Source of the DNA: Streptomyces sp. HUAS MG91
Lineage (GTDB): Bacteria > Actinomycetota > Actinomycetes > Streptomycetales > Streptomycetaceae
Direction of reading: 5' to 3'
Assembly: GCF_040529335.1 (NCBI RefSeq)
Contig: NZ_CP159534.1
Span: 5,766,001-5,830,000 of the forward strand
Length of the DNA stretch: 64,000 nt
Of this stretch, positions 17,696-31,575 are shown piece after piece (the first letter of the stretch is position 1; every line of letters begins with the position of its first letter). The position numbers and the translations under genes are program-made. The notes under the pieces were generated by a model. It had not been told where the DNA came from, ran no database searches, and saw only the letters and a list, made by a program, of their open reading frames with translations.

Positions 17696-18403
17696 TCACA
17701 GATAGCGGATCCTGGACCAGAACTCGTCCAGGATCCGCTCCATGAAGTCCCGCCCGGCGTCCCCCGACCCGGACGAGGAACCGCCGCCCCAGCTCAGCGT
17801 CGCCGCCATCAGCGCCTGGTACTCCAGGTGCATCTCGTGCAGCACGTCCTCCAGCTCCCGCCTGGTGACGGGGATCAGCCGGCTCAGCGGCTTGGTGTAC
17901 GCCTGCCAGCGCGTCGTCACCGCCCGGCGCAGCAGCTCCGCCAGCTGCCCGTCCCGCCCGGTGACCGTCGCGAAGGCGCGCGGGGCGAGCCGCAGCACCT
18001 CGGCGAGCGCCGACGACTGCCGTTCGTTGCCCCGCCAGTCGCCCGTCTCCTCCATCCGCAGATACGACTGGATCTCCAGGCCCACGAACCGCGCCACGTC
18101 CTCCGGGGCGAGCCCGAGCGCGAGCCGGTGCTCCCGCAGCGTGCGCGGCGCGCCGATGAGTTCGCCGGGGGAGCACCACAACGCCCCGGCCAGCGCGGTC
18201 AGTTCAGCGGCGCTCGGCGTCGCTTCGCCGCGCTCCCAGGCGATGATGGTCTCGGGGGTGATGTACGCGAGCCCGTACGAGGCACGCATGCCGTACGCGA
18301 CATGGCCCGGGGCCATCCCCAGCGCCTCACGGAGGCGGCGGGCGGCGGGGGCGTTGAACGGAGGGGTCGGCTGGTTCGCCGGAGCCTTGTGCTGCACGGC
18401 CAC
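17696..18403 (-). CDS. HTH (XRE-like) transcriptional regulator
   Basis: This 235-residue protein has two HTH-like units in tandem. The first, at about residues 22-85, includes ITPETIIAWERGEATPSAAELTALAGAL. The second, at about 88-145, begins LREHRLALGLAPEDVARFVGLE. The C-terminal half is helical. It resembles DNA-binding proteins found beside glycolytic genes in Streptomyces, but no specific role is known to me. It is convergent with pfkA (23-bp gap). The start is GTG at 18403 or 18397, neither with a clear ribosome site. Confidence 0.75.
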   Translation of the reverse strand: MAVQHKAPANQPTPPFNAPAARRLREALGMAPGHVAYGMRASYGLAYITPETIIAWERGEATPSAAELTALAGALWCSPGELIGAPRTLREHRLALGLAPEDVARFVGLEIQSYLRMEETGDWRGNERQSSALAEVLRLAPRAFATVTGRDGQLAELLRRAVTTRWQAYTKPLSRLIPVTRRELEDVLHEMHLEYQALMAATLSWGGGSSSGSGDAGRDFMERILDEFWSRIRYL

Positions 18404-18497
18404 AAAGTAGGGGGCGAACGCCCGCTTGGCTACGGTGCGTTCGCACTCCGTGACATGTCGTAGGAACGTACAGGTGCCGAGGGGTGCCCGGGACGGG

Positions 18498-19325
18498 TCA
18501 GCCCTTCACCGCGCCGCCGAGCGCGAAGCCGCCGCCGAACCGCCGGGACACCAGGACGTAGAGCAGGATCACCGGCGTCGAGTAGATGATCGAGAACGCC
18601 GCGAGCTGCCCGTAGACGACCGTCCCGCGGTTGCCGAAGAAGTCGTTGATGCTCACCGAAGCCGGCATCTGGTCGGGGGAGAGCAGCAGCATGAACGGGA
18701 CGAAGAAGTTCCCCCACATCATAGCGAAGCAGAAGACCGTGACGACGGCGATGCCGGGCCCCATCAGCGGCAGCACGATCCGGATCAGCGACTGGAAGGT
18801 GCCCGCCCCGTCGGTCCAGGCCGCCTCCTCCAGCTCCTTCGGCACGCCGTCCATGAAGTTCTTCATCAGCCAGATGGCGAACGGGAGTTGGGACGCGGCG
18901 AAGAAGTAGATCGTGCCCGCCATCGTGTCGATCAGGTTCACCTGCACGAAGAGCGCGTACACCGGCACCATGACCGCCGTGATCGGCAGACACGTCGCGA
19001 ACAGGATCGTGGTCAGGTACGGATTGTTCAGGCGCGAGCGGTAGCGCGAGAGCGGATACGCGGCGAGCGCCGCGCACGCCACCGTCAGCGCCGTCGCCCC
19101 GCCGCACAGGATGAGGCTGTTGAGCAGCGGGGTGAACGTGATGTCCGGGGTGAGCACCGCGTCGAAGTTGCCGAACGTGGCGTGCGCGGGCCACTTCACC
19201 CGCAGGTTCGCGTCGGCGTCGAGCGAGGAGAGGACCACCCAGGCGAGCGGCAGCCCGAAGGCGACGAGGACGACGGCGAGGGCCGTGTCGGCGGTGAGCC
19301 GGTTGCGGGTGGAGCGGCGGGTCAC
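18498..19325 (-). CDS. Carbohydrate ABC transporter permease (MalG type)
   Basis: This 275-residue membrane protein has about six helices. The cytoplasmic EAA loop reads EEAAWTDGAGTFQSLIRIVLPL, which docks on the ATPase. It belongs to the CUT1 sugar-importer class. The GTG start at 19325 follows GGAGGCACCC. It is 13 bp after the partner permease, in an operon with the second permease and a solute-binding lipoprotein. No ATPase gene is present nearby. In Streptomyces the shared ATPase MsiK often serves such importers, so that is the expected partner. The sugar is unknown. Confidence 0.9.
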   Translation of the reverse strand: MTRRSTRNRLTADTALAVVLVAFGLPLAWVVLSSLDADANLRVKWPAHATFGNFDAVLTPDITFTPLLNSLILCGGATALTVACAALAAYPLSRYRSRLNNPYLTTILFATCLPITAVMVPVYALFVQVNLIDTMAGTIYFFAASQLPFAIWLMKNFMDGVPKELEEAAWTDGAGTFQSLIRIVLPLMGPGIAVVTVFCFAMMWGNFFVPFMLLLSPDQMPASVSINDFFGNRGTVVYGQLAAFSIIYSTPVILLYVLVSRRFGGGFALGGAVKG

Positions 19326-19338
19326 GGGTGCCTCCGTC

Positions 19339-20184
19339 TCACGGCTCTGAGCGCAACAGGCGCATGTAGACCACCGAGAACAGGGAGCCGACGACCAGCA
19401 GGAGCAGGGCGACCGCGGTGCCGTAGCCGATCATGCTCTTCTGGAACGCCTGCTCGTACATGAACAGCGGGAGCGTCTGGCTGTGGTTGCTCGGCCCGCC
19501 GCGGGTCATCACCCAGATCAGGCCGAAGACGGACAGGGTCTGGAGCGTGTTCAGCATCAGGTTCGTGCCGATGGAGCGCCGGATCATCGGCAGCGTGACG
19601 TGCCACAGGCGCTGCCAGGCGTTCGCGCCGTCGACCTCGGCGGCCTCGGTGATCTCCGCCGGGATCTCGTCCAGGGCCGCCGAGTAGACGAGCATCGAGA
19701 ACGCGGTGCCGCGCCACACGTTCGCGAACGACACGGCCAGGATCGGCAGCGTGAACAGCCAGTTCTGGGACGGGAGTCCGAGCCAGTCGAGGATCGCGTT
19801 CAAGGTGCCCTCGCGCCGGAAGAACGCGTACAGCAGGAACCCCGCGACGACCTCCGGCAGCACCCAGGCCGTGACGACGACGGCGCCGGTGACCGTGCGC
19901 ACCGGTTTCGAGGCGCGCTTCATGAGCGCCGCGAGGGCCAGGCCCAGGGTGTTCTGGCCGACGATCGACGACAGGAACGTGAAGACGAGGGTGAGCTTGA
20001 CCGCGTTCAGGAAGGCGGCGTCGTGGAACGCGGTCCGGAAGTTGTCGAAGCCGACGAAGGAGGAGGACGCCTGGCCGGTCAGCTGGAGGTCGGTGAAGGC
20101 GATGTAGACGCAGTAGGCGATGGGGCCCGCCAGGAAGAGGGCCATGACGATGGTGGCCGGGGCCAGGGGGAGGGCCCGGAGCAT
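19339..20184 (-). CDS. Sugar ABC transporter permease (MalF type)
   Basis: This 281-residue inner-membrane protein has six predicted helices and an EAA loop (EITEAAEVDGANAWQRLWHVTLP). It pairs with the MalG-type permease downstream to form the channel of a CUT1 importer. The frame is open to 20220, but ATG at 20184, preceded by AGGGGGC, is preferred. It begins 19 bp after the binding-protein gene ends. Confidence 0.9.
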   Translation of the reverse strand: MLRALPLAPATIVMALFLAGPIAYCVYIAFTDLQLTGQASSSFVGFDNFRTAFHDAAFLNAVKLTLVFTFLSSIVGQNTLGLALAALMKRASKPVRTVTGAVVVTAWVLPEVVAGFLLYAFFRREGTLNAILDWLGLPSQNWLFTLPILAVSFANVWRGTAFSMLVYSAALDEIPAEITEAAEVDGANAWQRLWHVTLPMIRRSIGTNLMLNTLQTLSVFGLIWVMTRGGPSNHSQTLPLFMYEQAFQKSMIGYGTAVALLLLVVGSLFSVVYMRLLRSEP

Positions 20185-20203
20185 GGCGCGCCCCCTGTGC
20201 CCC

Positions 20204-21574
20204 TCAGGGCCGCGTGACAACTTTGCCGTCCGCTGCCGTCTTCAGCTGGTCGTCGTACGTGGATGCCGCCTTGTCCACCGAGGCGTCGCCGGTCGTCACC
20301 GACTCCATGGCCTCCTGGATCGCCGTCGACACCTTCGGGTACGCGGGGTAGGCGGGCCGGTAGTGGGTCGAACTCACCAGATCGGTGAAGAACTTGATGC
20401 CGGGCTGCGCCTTGACGTACGCCGGGTCGGCGGCCACGTCCTTGCGGACCGCGATGCCGGAGTTGGCGATGTACCAGCGCCGGGAGTTCTCCTTCGTCTG
20501 CATCGTCCTGATGAAGTCGAAGGCGAGGTCGGGGTTGGCCGCCTTGGCGGGGACGGCCCAGGTCCAGCCGCCGGACATGGAGACCTTGCCGGGCGCCTGC
20601 CCGTTCTGGGTCGGCATGTGGGCGAGACCCAGTTTCCGCGACCACTCCGGCCATTCGTGGCCGGCGCCCTTGATCCAGTCCTGTGGGAGCCAGGAGCCGT
20701 CGAGGTCGATGCCGACCTTGCCCTTGGGCAGGAGTTCACCGCGGACGGTCGTGCCGATGTTCGGGTCGAGCGCGTCGGAGACGTCGGGGCCGAGCTTCTC
20801 CTTGTAGACCGTCTCGACGAACGACAGGCTGTCCCGGAACGCCTTCGACCCGGCGATCCACTTCCGCGAGGACGTGTCGTAGAGCGGGTCGGCGGTCCCG
20901 TCGCCGGTGCCGTACAGCAGCATCTCGAAGCCCTGCATCGTGGACTGCTCGCCGCCCGCCTTGCCGGTGTAGAGGTTCAGCGGGATGACGCCGGGGACCT
21001 TCTTCTTGATGGTGCGGGCGGCGTCGAGGAGCTCGTTCCAGTTCTTCGGCTGCCAGGGCGTCGCGATGCCCGCCTTCTTCAGGACAGCCTTGTCGTACCA
21101 GAGGCCGCGGGTGTCGGTGCCGTCGGGAACGCCGTACGTCTTCCCGTCCTGCCCCTTCGCCGCGGTCTTGGCCGTGTCGATGAACTGGTCCCAGTCCGCC
21201 CACTTGTCGAGGTACGGATCCAGGGGCCGCAGGTACCCGCTGGTGATGTCGGAGTTGACCAGGAACGTGTCCTCGTAGACGAGGTCGGGTGCCGTTCTGG
21301 GGGAGCGGAGCATCTGCTGGAGCTTCGTGTAGTACTCGGCGTCCGGTGCCTTGATCGGGACGAGCTCGACCTTCTTGCCCGGGTTGGCCTTCTCGAACTG
21401 CTTCTTCATCGCGGTCAGGTAGGTGTCCGGGACCTTGCTCATGTTGTCCGTGGACTGCTTGTACGAGACCTTCACGGTGTTCGCGTCGCCGCCGGACCCA
21501 CCCCCGCACGCGGTGAGGGTTCCGGCGGCCAGGAGCAGGACGGTGGCGGTGAGGAGCGGGGCGGTGGGGCGCAC
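20204..21574 (-). CDS. Extracellular solute-binding lipoprotein of a sugar ABC importer
   Basis: This 456-residue family 1 solute-binding protein has a signal peptide ending in the lipobox LTAC, so it is a lipoprotein held on the outer face of the membrane. The mature part shows the two-lobe sugar-binder pattern, with IDLDGSWLPQDW and GGWTWAVPAKAANPDLAFDFI. Two GTG starts are possible. The one at 21574 lies at optimal distance from AGGAGG; the one at 21580 is very close to it. It is the first gene of the importer operon. Substrate specificity cannot be read from sequence. Confidence 0.9.
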   Translation of the reverse strand: MRPTAPLLTATVLLLAAGTLTACGGGSGGDANTVKVSYKQSTDNMSKVPDTYLTAMKKQFEKANPGKKVELVPIKAPDAEYYTKLQQMLRSPRTAPDLVYEDTFLVNSDITSGYLRPLDPYLDKWADWDQFIDTAKTAAKGQDGKTYGVPDGTDTRGLWYDKAVLKKAGIATPWQPKNWNELLDAARTIKKKVPGVIPLNLYTGKAGGEQSTMQGFEMLLYGTGDGTADPLYDTSSRKWIAGSKAFRDSLSFVETVYKEKLGPDVSDALDPNIGTTVRGELLPKGKVGIDLDGSWLPQDWIKGAGHEWPEWSRKLGLAHMPTQNGQAPGKVSMSGGWTWAVPAKAANPDLAFDFIRTMQTKENSRRWYIANSGIAVRKDVAADPAYVKAQPGIKFFTDLVSSTHYRPAYPAYPKVSTAIQEAMESVTTGDASVDKAASTYDDQLKTAADGKVVTRP

Positions 21575-21710
21575 GGGCACGACCTCCTACGGACCGTCGC
21601 GGGCTGCGTTGCCGCGCGTGGCTGCCCGTGAACGTACGGTCAGGCCCGGACAGGGTCAATGGGTGTGCAGGGGGTGGTGGCCAGCGCCCCTGGACGAGCG
21701 GAGCCCGTTT

Positions 21711-21734
21711 CAGGGGCGCGGGGAACCGCGCGAC
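21711..21734 (-). repeat. Dispersed repeat, inverted copy (variant)
   Basis: This is the reverse complement of the core seen at 34 kb and 45 kb, with one change (GCGGTTCCCCGCGCCCCT). It lies just before the response-regulator gene's 3-prime end. Confidence 0.6.
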
Positions 21735-22406
21735 CTACTTCCACGTGTAGACCAGCTCGGGCCGCCCCACCTGCCCGTACTGCGGACTGCGCCCAGCCCG
21801 CCCCGAGTCCACCAGATGCTCCAGATACCGCCGAGCGGTGATCCGCGAAATCCCCACGGTCTCGGCGGCCGAAGCCGCCGTCACCCCCTCGGGCGCCGCC
21901 TCCCGCAAGGTGTGCGTCACCCGCTCCAGCGTCGGCCCGCTCAACCCCTTCGGCAGCGCGGCGGGCGCCGGCGACCGCAGATTGGCCAGCGCCCGGTCCA
22001 CCTCGTCCTGCCCGGCTGCCTCCCCACTGCTCGTCCGGTACTCGGCGTACCGGACGAGCCGGTCCCGCAGCGTCGCGAAGGTGAACGGCTTCAGCACGTA
22101 CTGCACCACCCCGAGCGACACCCCCTCCCGCACCACCGCCAGATCCCGCGCCGACGTCACCGCGATCACATCGGTCTGATGCCCGGCGGCCCGCAACGAC
22201 CGCGCCAGCGCCAGCCCGTGCCCGTCCGGCAGATGCAGATCGAGCAGGATCAGATCGACGGGAACCCGGTCCAGGGCCCGCCGGGCCTCGGCCGCGGTGT
22301 ACGCCCGCGCGACCGTGGTGAACCCCGGCACCCGGTCCACGTACATCGTGTGCGCGTCGGCCGCCACCGGATCGTCCTCGACGACCAGGACCCGGATGTC
22401 ACTCAT
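21735..22406 (-). CDS. Two-component response regulator, CitB/DcuR type
   Basis: This 223-residue protein has a receiver domain at 4-120 with the acidic pocket EDD at 10-12, phospho-acceptor Asp56 (LLDLHLPDG) and Lys in VLKPF. A C-terminal HTH at about 165-215 reads GVTAASAAETVGISRITARRYL, the CitB/DcuR class. Its ATG overlaps the stop of the sensor kinase gene by 4 bp (ATGA). Together they probably sense C4-dicarboxylate or citrate and activate the divergent dicarboxylate transporter gene. Confidence 0.9.
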   Translation of the reverse strand: MSDIRVLVVEDDPVAADAHTMYVDRVPGFTTVARAYTAAEARRALDRVPVDLILLDLHLPDGHGLALARSLRAAGHQTDVIAVTSARDLAVVREGVSLGVVQYVLKPFTFATLRDRLVRYAEYRTSSGEAAGQDEVDRALANLRSPAPAALPKGLSGPTLERVTHTLREAAPEGVTAASAAETVGISRITARRYLEHLVDSGRAGRSPQYGQVGRPELVYTWK

Positions 22407-24079
22407 GAGGTACTGCCTTTCGCATCGGACGTGGCCCCGGAACCGCGCGGCCCCGGCACCCCGAACGGCATCCGCACCGTGAACGCGGCGCCCCCGCCCG
22501 CATCCCGGTCCAGCGCGAGCGTCCCGTGCCCGCGCGCCACAGCCTGCCGTACGAGGGCGAGCCCGAGCCCCCGCCCGCCCGGCCCGGCCGGCTTGGTCGA
22601 CCAGCCGCGCTCGAACACCGCGTCGGCGTGCTCCGGATCGACCCCCGGCCCCGAGTCCGCCACCCGCAGCAGCAGCCCGTCCGCCTCCGTCCGCGCGGTG
22701 ACGGTGACCCGCGCCCGCGGCGAACCCTGCGCCGCGTCCACGGCGTTGTCGATGAGATTGCCGAGCACCGTCACGAGATCCCGCGCCGACAGCACCCGCC
22801 CGAGCGCCCCGGCCGGCCCCTCCTCGACCTCCTCGACCCGGGTGTCACCGGAGACGACCAGCTCGACACCGCGCTCATTGGCCTGCGCGGCCTTGCCGAG
22901 CAGCAGCGCGGCGAGCACCGGCTCGCTCACCGCGCCCACCACCTGATCGGTCAGCGCCTGCGCCAGCTCCAGCTCGGCGGTCGCGAACTCGACCGCCTCG
23001 TCCGCGCGGCCCAGCTCGATCAGCGACACCACGGTGTGCAGCCGGTTCGCCGCCTCGTGCGCCTGCGACCGCAACGCCTGCGTGAACCCCCGCTCGGAGT
23101 CCAACTCGCCCATCACCGCCTGAAGTTCGGTGTGATCGCGCAGGGTCACGACGGTGCCGCGCCGCTCCTCACTGGTGACCGGCGACGTATTGACGACCAC
23201 GACCCGGTCGGCGGTCAGATGCACCTCGTCGACCCGCGGCTCGGTGGCGAGCAGCGCCCCGGTCAGCGGCGCGGGCAGCCCCAGCTCGGCGACGGACCGC
23301 CCGACGGCCTCGTCCCCGTCGCCCACCCCGAGCAGCACCCGCGCCCCGTCGTTCATCAACGCGACCCGCCGCTGCCCGTCGAGCATCACCAGCCCCTCGC
23401 GCACGGCGTGCAGCGCGGCCTGGTGATAGGCGTGCATCCGGCTCAGCTCACCGGCGTTCATCCCGTGCGTGTGGCGCCGCAGCCGTGCGTTGACGACGTA
23501 CGTCCCGATGCCGCCGACCACCAGCGCGGCCCCCGCGACCCCCGCCACCGCGAGCACCTGTCCGCGCGCCTGCGCGGTGATCTCGTCGATCGTTATCCCG
23601 GCGCTGACCAGTCCGACGACCCGCCGCTGATCGTCGTGGACCGGAGTGACCACCCGCACCGAGGGCCCGAGCGTCCCGGTGTACGTCTCCGAGAACGTCC
23701 GTCCCTTCAGCGCCGGCCCGATGTGCCCGAGGAACCGCTGTCCGATGTACCGGGACGTGGGATGCGTCCACCGGATCCCGTGCGTGTCCATGATCGTCAC
23801 GAAGTCGACGCCGGTGTGCCGCTGCACGGCGAGCGCGTACGGCTGGAGCCGCACCGTCGGATCCGCGTCCCCGGTGATCGCCTCCCGCACCGAGGCGGCG
23901 TCGGCGACCGCCGTCGCCGCGGCCGTCGCCTGCCGCCTCGCCGACGTCTCCGCCTGCCTCTTGTCGCTGAGATACGTGAACAGCGCGCACCCGGCGACCA
24001 CGGCGGCGACCAGCACGACCTGCATCGCGAAGAGCTGTCCGGCCAGGCTGCGGGGGCGGGGAAGACGCAAGGAGCGCAT
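22403..24079 (-). CDS. Sensor histidine kinase, CitA/DcuS type
   Basis: This 558-residue membrane kinase has a first helix at about 17-38, an extracytoplasmic Cache-like sensor domain at 40-175, a second helix at about 183-203 and a cytoplasmic PAS domain at about 220-310. An SpoB-type dimerisation box carries His341 (HEAANRLH). The C-terminal ATPase domain has N-box NLIDNAVDA, GPGVDPEHADAVFERG and GRGLGLALV. The architecture is that of CitA/DcuS sensors of di- and tricarboxylates. It is divergent from the transporter gene, a typical arrangement for substrate-induced uptake. Confidence 0.9.
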   Translation of the reverse strand: MRSLRLPRPRSLAGQLFAMQVVLVAAVVAGCALFTYLSDKRQAETSARRQATAAATAVADAASVREAITGDADPTVRLQPYALAVQRHTGVDFVTIMDTHGIRWTHPTSRYIGQRFLGHIGPALKGRTFSETYTGTLGPSVRVVTPVHDDQRRVVGLVSAGITIDEITAQARGQVLAVAGVAGAALVVGGIGTYVVNARLRRHTHGMNAGELSRMHAYHQAALHAVREGLVMLDGQRRVALMNDGARVLLGVGDGDEAVGRSVAELGLPAPLTGALLATEPRVDEVHLTADRVVVVNTSPVTSEERRGTVVTLRDHTELQAVMGELDSERGFTQALRSQAHEAANRLHTVVSLIELGRADEAVEFATAELELAQALTDQVVGAVSEPVLAALLLGKAAQANERGVELVVSGDTRVEEVEEGPAGALGRVLSARDLVTVLGNLIDNAVDAAQGSPRARVTVTARTEADGLLLRVADSGPGVDPEHADAVFERGWSTKPAGPGGRGLGLALVRQAVARGHGTLALDRDAGGGAAFTVRMPFGVPGPRGSGATSDAKGSTS

Positions 24080-24254
24080 GCGGTCAGTCTGCCCGTCGGT
24101 TCAAGCGGGAACTAAATGAACGGAAGGGTGACGGTGCTCACGGCCCGGGAGATAGTCACCGGGATCCGCAGCCGCAGGACGTGAGCCGCACGCACTGCCG
24201 AGTCCGGGACAAGCCCAGTACGCCGACGCCGTCGTCAGCAGCCAGGAGGGAACC

Positions 24255-25664
24255 GTGGCCGAGAACGGGACCGCGACCACCGACCAAGCCCCGCAGCCCG
24301 CGAAGCCCGCCGCGAAGCGGGACCGCACGCACTACCTGTACATCGCCGTCATCGTGGCGGTCCTCCTCGGCGTCGCCGTCGGCTTCATCTGGCCCGACTT
24401 CGCCAAGGAGCTCAAGCCCGTCGGCACGGGCTTCGTGAACCTGATCAAGATGATGATCTCGCCCATCATCTTCTGCACGATCGTGCTGGGCGTCGGCTCG
24501 GTCCGCAAGGCCGCCAAGATCGGCAAGGTGGGCGGCCTCGCCCTCGGCTACTTCATCGTGATGTCGATGGTCGCCCTCGCCATCGGCCTGATCGTCGGCA
24601 ACATCCTCGACCCCGGCAGCGGCATGCACCTCACCGACGCCACGAAGGACGTCGGCCAGGCGGCGGCCAAGGACGCGAGCGAGGGCCCGGTCGACTTCGT
24701 CCTGGGCATCATCCCGACGACCCTGGTCTCCGCCTTCACGGAGGGCGAGGTCCTCCAGACCCTCCTGGTCGCCCTCCTCGTCGGCTTCGCCCTCCAGGCC
24801 ATGGGCCGGGCCGGCGAACCGGTGCTGCGCGGCATCGAGCACATCCAGAAGCTCGTCTTCCGCGTCCTCGGCATGATCATGTGGGCCGCCCCGATCGGCG
24901 CGTTCGGCGCCATGGCCGCCGTCATCGGCGAAACGGGCGTCGACGCCCTCAAGGCCCTGGCCACCATCATGATCGGCTTCTACGTCACCTGCGCGCTGTT
25001 CGTCGGCATCGTGCTCGCCGCGATCCTGCGCATGGCGACCGGCTTCAACATCTTCGCCCTGCTGAAGTACCTGGGCCGGGAGTTCCTGCTCATCCTCTCG
25101 ACCTCCTCCTCGGAGTCGGCACTGCCGCGCCTGATCGCGAAGATGGAGCACCTCGGCGTCTCCCGCCCGGTCGTCGGCATCACCGTCCCGACCGGCTACT
25201 CCTTCAACCTCGACGGCACCATGATCTACCTGACCATGGCATCCCTCTTCATCGCCGACGCCATGGACCAGCCGATGAGCATCGGCCAGCAGATCGGTCT
25301 GCTCCTCTTCATGATGATCGCGTCGAAGGGCGCGGCCGGCGTCTCCGGCTCCGGCATCGCGGTCCTCGCCTCCGGCCTCCAGTCGCACAAGCCGGGCCTG
25401 GTCGACGGGGTCGGCCTCATCATCGGCATCGACCGCTTCATGAGCGAGGCCCGCGCCCTGACGAACTTCGCGGGCAATGCGGTGGCTACGTTGCTGATCG
25501 GCTGCTGGACCGGAGAGGTGGACCGCGACCGGGTCAAGCGGGTCCTCGCCGGCGACCTCCCCTTCGACGAACGCACACTCCTCGACTCCGGCGCGGACGA
25601 CACCTCCCGTACGGACGTCCCCGAGCCGCGCGAGGGCGGGGCGAAGGAACCCGTCGGAGCCTGA
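24255..25664 (+). CDS. dctA: C4-dicarboxylate:cation symporter (DctA family)
   Basis: This 469-residue DAACS-family transporter imports succinate, fumarate or malate with protons or sodium. It has about eight transmembrane helices, the Ser-rich re-entrant loop STSSSESALPRLIAKME, the TM7 motif region GYSFNLDGTMIYLTMAS and the HP2 region GVSGSGIAVLA. The length fits (about 430-470). The GTG at 24255 follows GGAGGGAACC. It is divergent from the sensor kinase gene, whose system probably controls it, and ends at a strong terminator. Confidence 0.92.
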   Translation: MAENGTATTDQAPQPAKPAAKRDRTHYLYIAVIVAVLLGVAVGFIWPDFAKELKPVGTGFVNLIKMMISPIIFCTIVLGVGSVRKAAKIGKVGGLALGYFIVMSMVALAIGLIVGNILDPGSGMHLTDATKDVGQAAAKDASEGPVDFVLGIIPTTLVSAFTEGEVLQTLLVALLVGFALQAMGRAGEPVLRGIEHIQKLVFRVLGMIMWAAPIGAFGAMAAVIGETGVDALKALATIMIGFYVTCALFVGIVLAAILRMATGFNIFALLKYLGREFLLILSTSSSESALPRLIAKMEHLGVSRPVVGITVPTGYSFNLDGTMIYLTMASLFIADAMDQPMSIGQQIGLLLFMMIASKGAAGVSGSGIAVLASGLQSHKPGLVDGVGLIIGIDRFMSEARALTNFAGNAVATLLIGCWTGEVDRDRVKRVLAGDLPFDERTLLDSGADDTSRTDVPEPREGGAKEPVGA

Positions 25665-25694
25665 ACAACACTCCGAACACCGCTCTGACCTGCG

Positions 25695-25732
25695 GCGGGG
25701 CCCGTGCGATCGCTCGCACGGGCCCCGCTTTT
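25695..25732 (+). terminator. Terminator after dctA
   Basis: A 15-bp perfect stem (25695-25709 with 25714-25728) with a TCGC loop is followed by TTTT. The T run merges with the -35 box of the first rrn promoter. Confidence 0.9.
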
Positions 25733-25759
25733 GTACTACCGGCGCGGGTGGCGTAGAGT
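25731..25759 (+). promoter_or_regulatory. rrn promoter, first (upstream)
   Basis: TTGTAC (25731-25736), exactly 17 bp, then TAGAGT (25754-25759). It is a good housekeeping-type promoter about 560 bp upstream of 16S. Confidence 0.6.
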
Positions 25760-25884
25760 CCTGCGAGTTGTCCGGGCCACCACGGTCGCGGCCAGCACCT
25801 CCGCCGCTCACGCGGCACCCCACCACCAGCACGATCTCCCTACGGGATTGATTTCGGCGCGCCCGAATTCACATTCCACCTCGA

Positions 25885-25914
25885 TTAGTCATCGAAGAGG
25901 GAATCCGCTAAAGT
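25885..25914 (+). promoter_or_regulatory. rrn promoter, second candidate
   Basis: TTAGTC (25885-25890), an 18-bp spacer and TAAAGT (25909-25914). It is weaker than the first. Confidence 0.4.
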
Positions 25915-25982
25915 CTGGGACGTCGGAACGGCCCAACAGCCGGAAAGACAAAACCCGCTGACTGGGAATCAGGCCCGAAAGG

Positions 25983-25997
25983 ATCTGATAGAGTCGG
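25983..25997 (+). promoter_or_regulatory. rrn promoter, third, repeated -10 block
   Basis: ATCTGATAGAGTCGG holds the -10 TAGAGT (25989-25994). The block recurs 80 bp downstream. No good -35 is seen at normal spacing. Confidence 0.5.
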
Positions 25998-26062
25998 ACT
26001 CGCCGGAAAGCCGAAAGGCCGGAAAGCGAAGCAAGACCCCGAGGAAATCGGCCGGTGAAACG

Positions 26063-26077
26063 GTCTGATAGAGTCGG
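26063..26077 (+). promoter_or_regulatory. rrn promoter, fourth, repeated -10 block
   Basis: GTCTGATAGAGTCGG holds the -10 TAGAGT (26069-26074), nearly identical to the block at 25983. Multiple tandem promoters are known for Streptomyces rrn operons. Confidence 0.5.
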
Positions 26078-26322
26078 AAACGCAAGAACAAAAGAAACAC
26101 CGAAGGGAAGCGCCCGGAGGAAAGCCCGAGAGGGTGAGTACAAAGGAAGCGTCCGTTCCTTGAGAACTCAACAGCGTGCCAAAAATCAACGCCAGATATG
26201 TTGATACCCCGTCTCTCTGAGACGAGGTTCCTTTGTAAAAACACAGCGAGGACGCTGTGAACCGGGAGATTATTCCTCTCCCGGTTCCGCTCTCGTGGTG
26301 TCACCCCGATGACGGGGAAACA
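26078..26322 (+). other. rrn leader with conserved antitermination-like and hairpin elements
   Basis: The leader contains TTGAGAACTCAACAGCGTGC (26160-26179), the conserved actinobacterial pre-rRNA segment thought to include boxA. A hairpin GAACCGGGAG...CTCCCGGTTC follows around 26259-26287, just before 16S. No coding sequence is supported. Confidence 0.55.
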
Positions 26323-31280
<4,958 letters not shown>

Positions 31281-31284
31281 CAGT

Positions 31285-31301
31285 TGCTCGCGTCCACTGT
31301 G
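31285..31301 (+). other. 23S rRNA processing stem, 3-prime strand
   Basis: Pairs perfectly with 28134-28150. Confidence 0.8.
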
Positions 31302-31363
31302 TTGGTTCTGAAACCACGAACAACCCCATGTGTCACACATGGTGCGGTTGTCAGTTTCATAGT

Positions 31364-31483
31364 GTTTCGGTGGTCATAGCGTGAGGGAAACGCCCGGTTA
31401 CATTCCGAACCCGGAAGCTAAGCCTTACAGCGCCGATGGTACTGCAGGGGGGACCCTGTGGGAGAGTAGGACGCCGCCGAACA
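31364..31483 (+). rRNA. rrf: 5S ribosomal RNA
   Basis: A 120-nt gene from GTTTCGGTGGTCATAGC to ACGCCGCCGAACA. It contains CCCGGTTACATTCCGAACCCGG and GATGGTACTGCAGGGGGGAC, as in Streptomyces 5S rRNA. Confidence 0.96.
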
Positions 31484-31490
31484 AATTTTG

Positions 31491-31526
31491 AGAGAAGCCC
31501 GGACCGGGAACGGTCCGGGCTTCTCT
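31491..31526. terminator. rrn operon terminator
   Basis: A 15-bp perfect stem (31491-31505 with 31512-31526) with a GGGAAC loop lies just after 5S, and also before the end of the convergent tetR gene. Confidence 0.9.
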
Positions 31527-31575
31527 GCGTTTACAGGGCGAAATTCGGGCGGAATTCCGCCGGGGTGCGAAGCCC

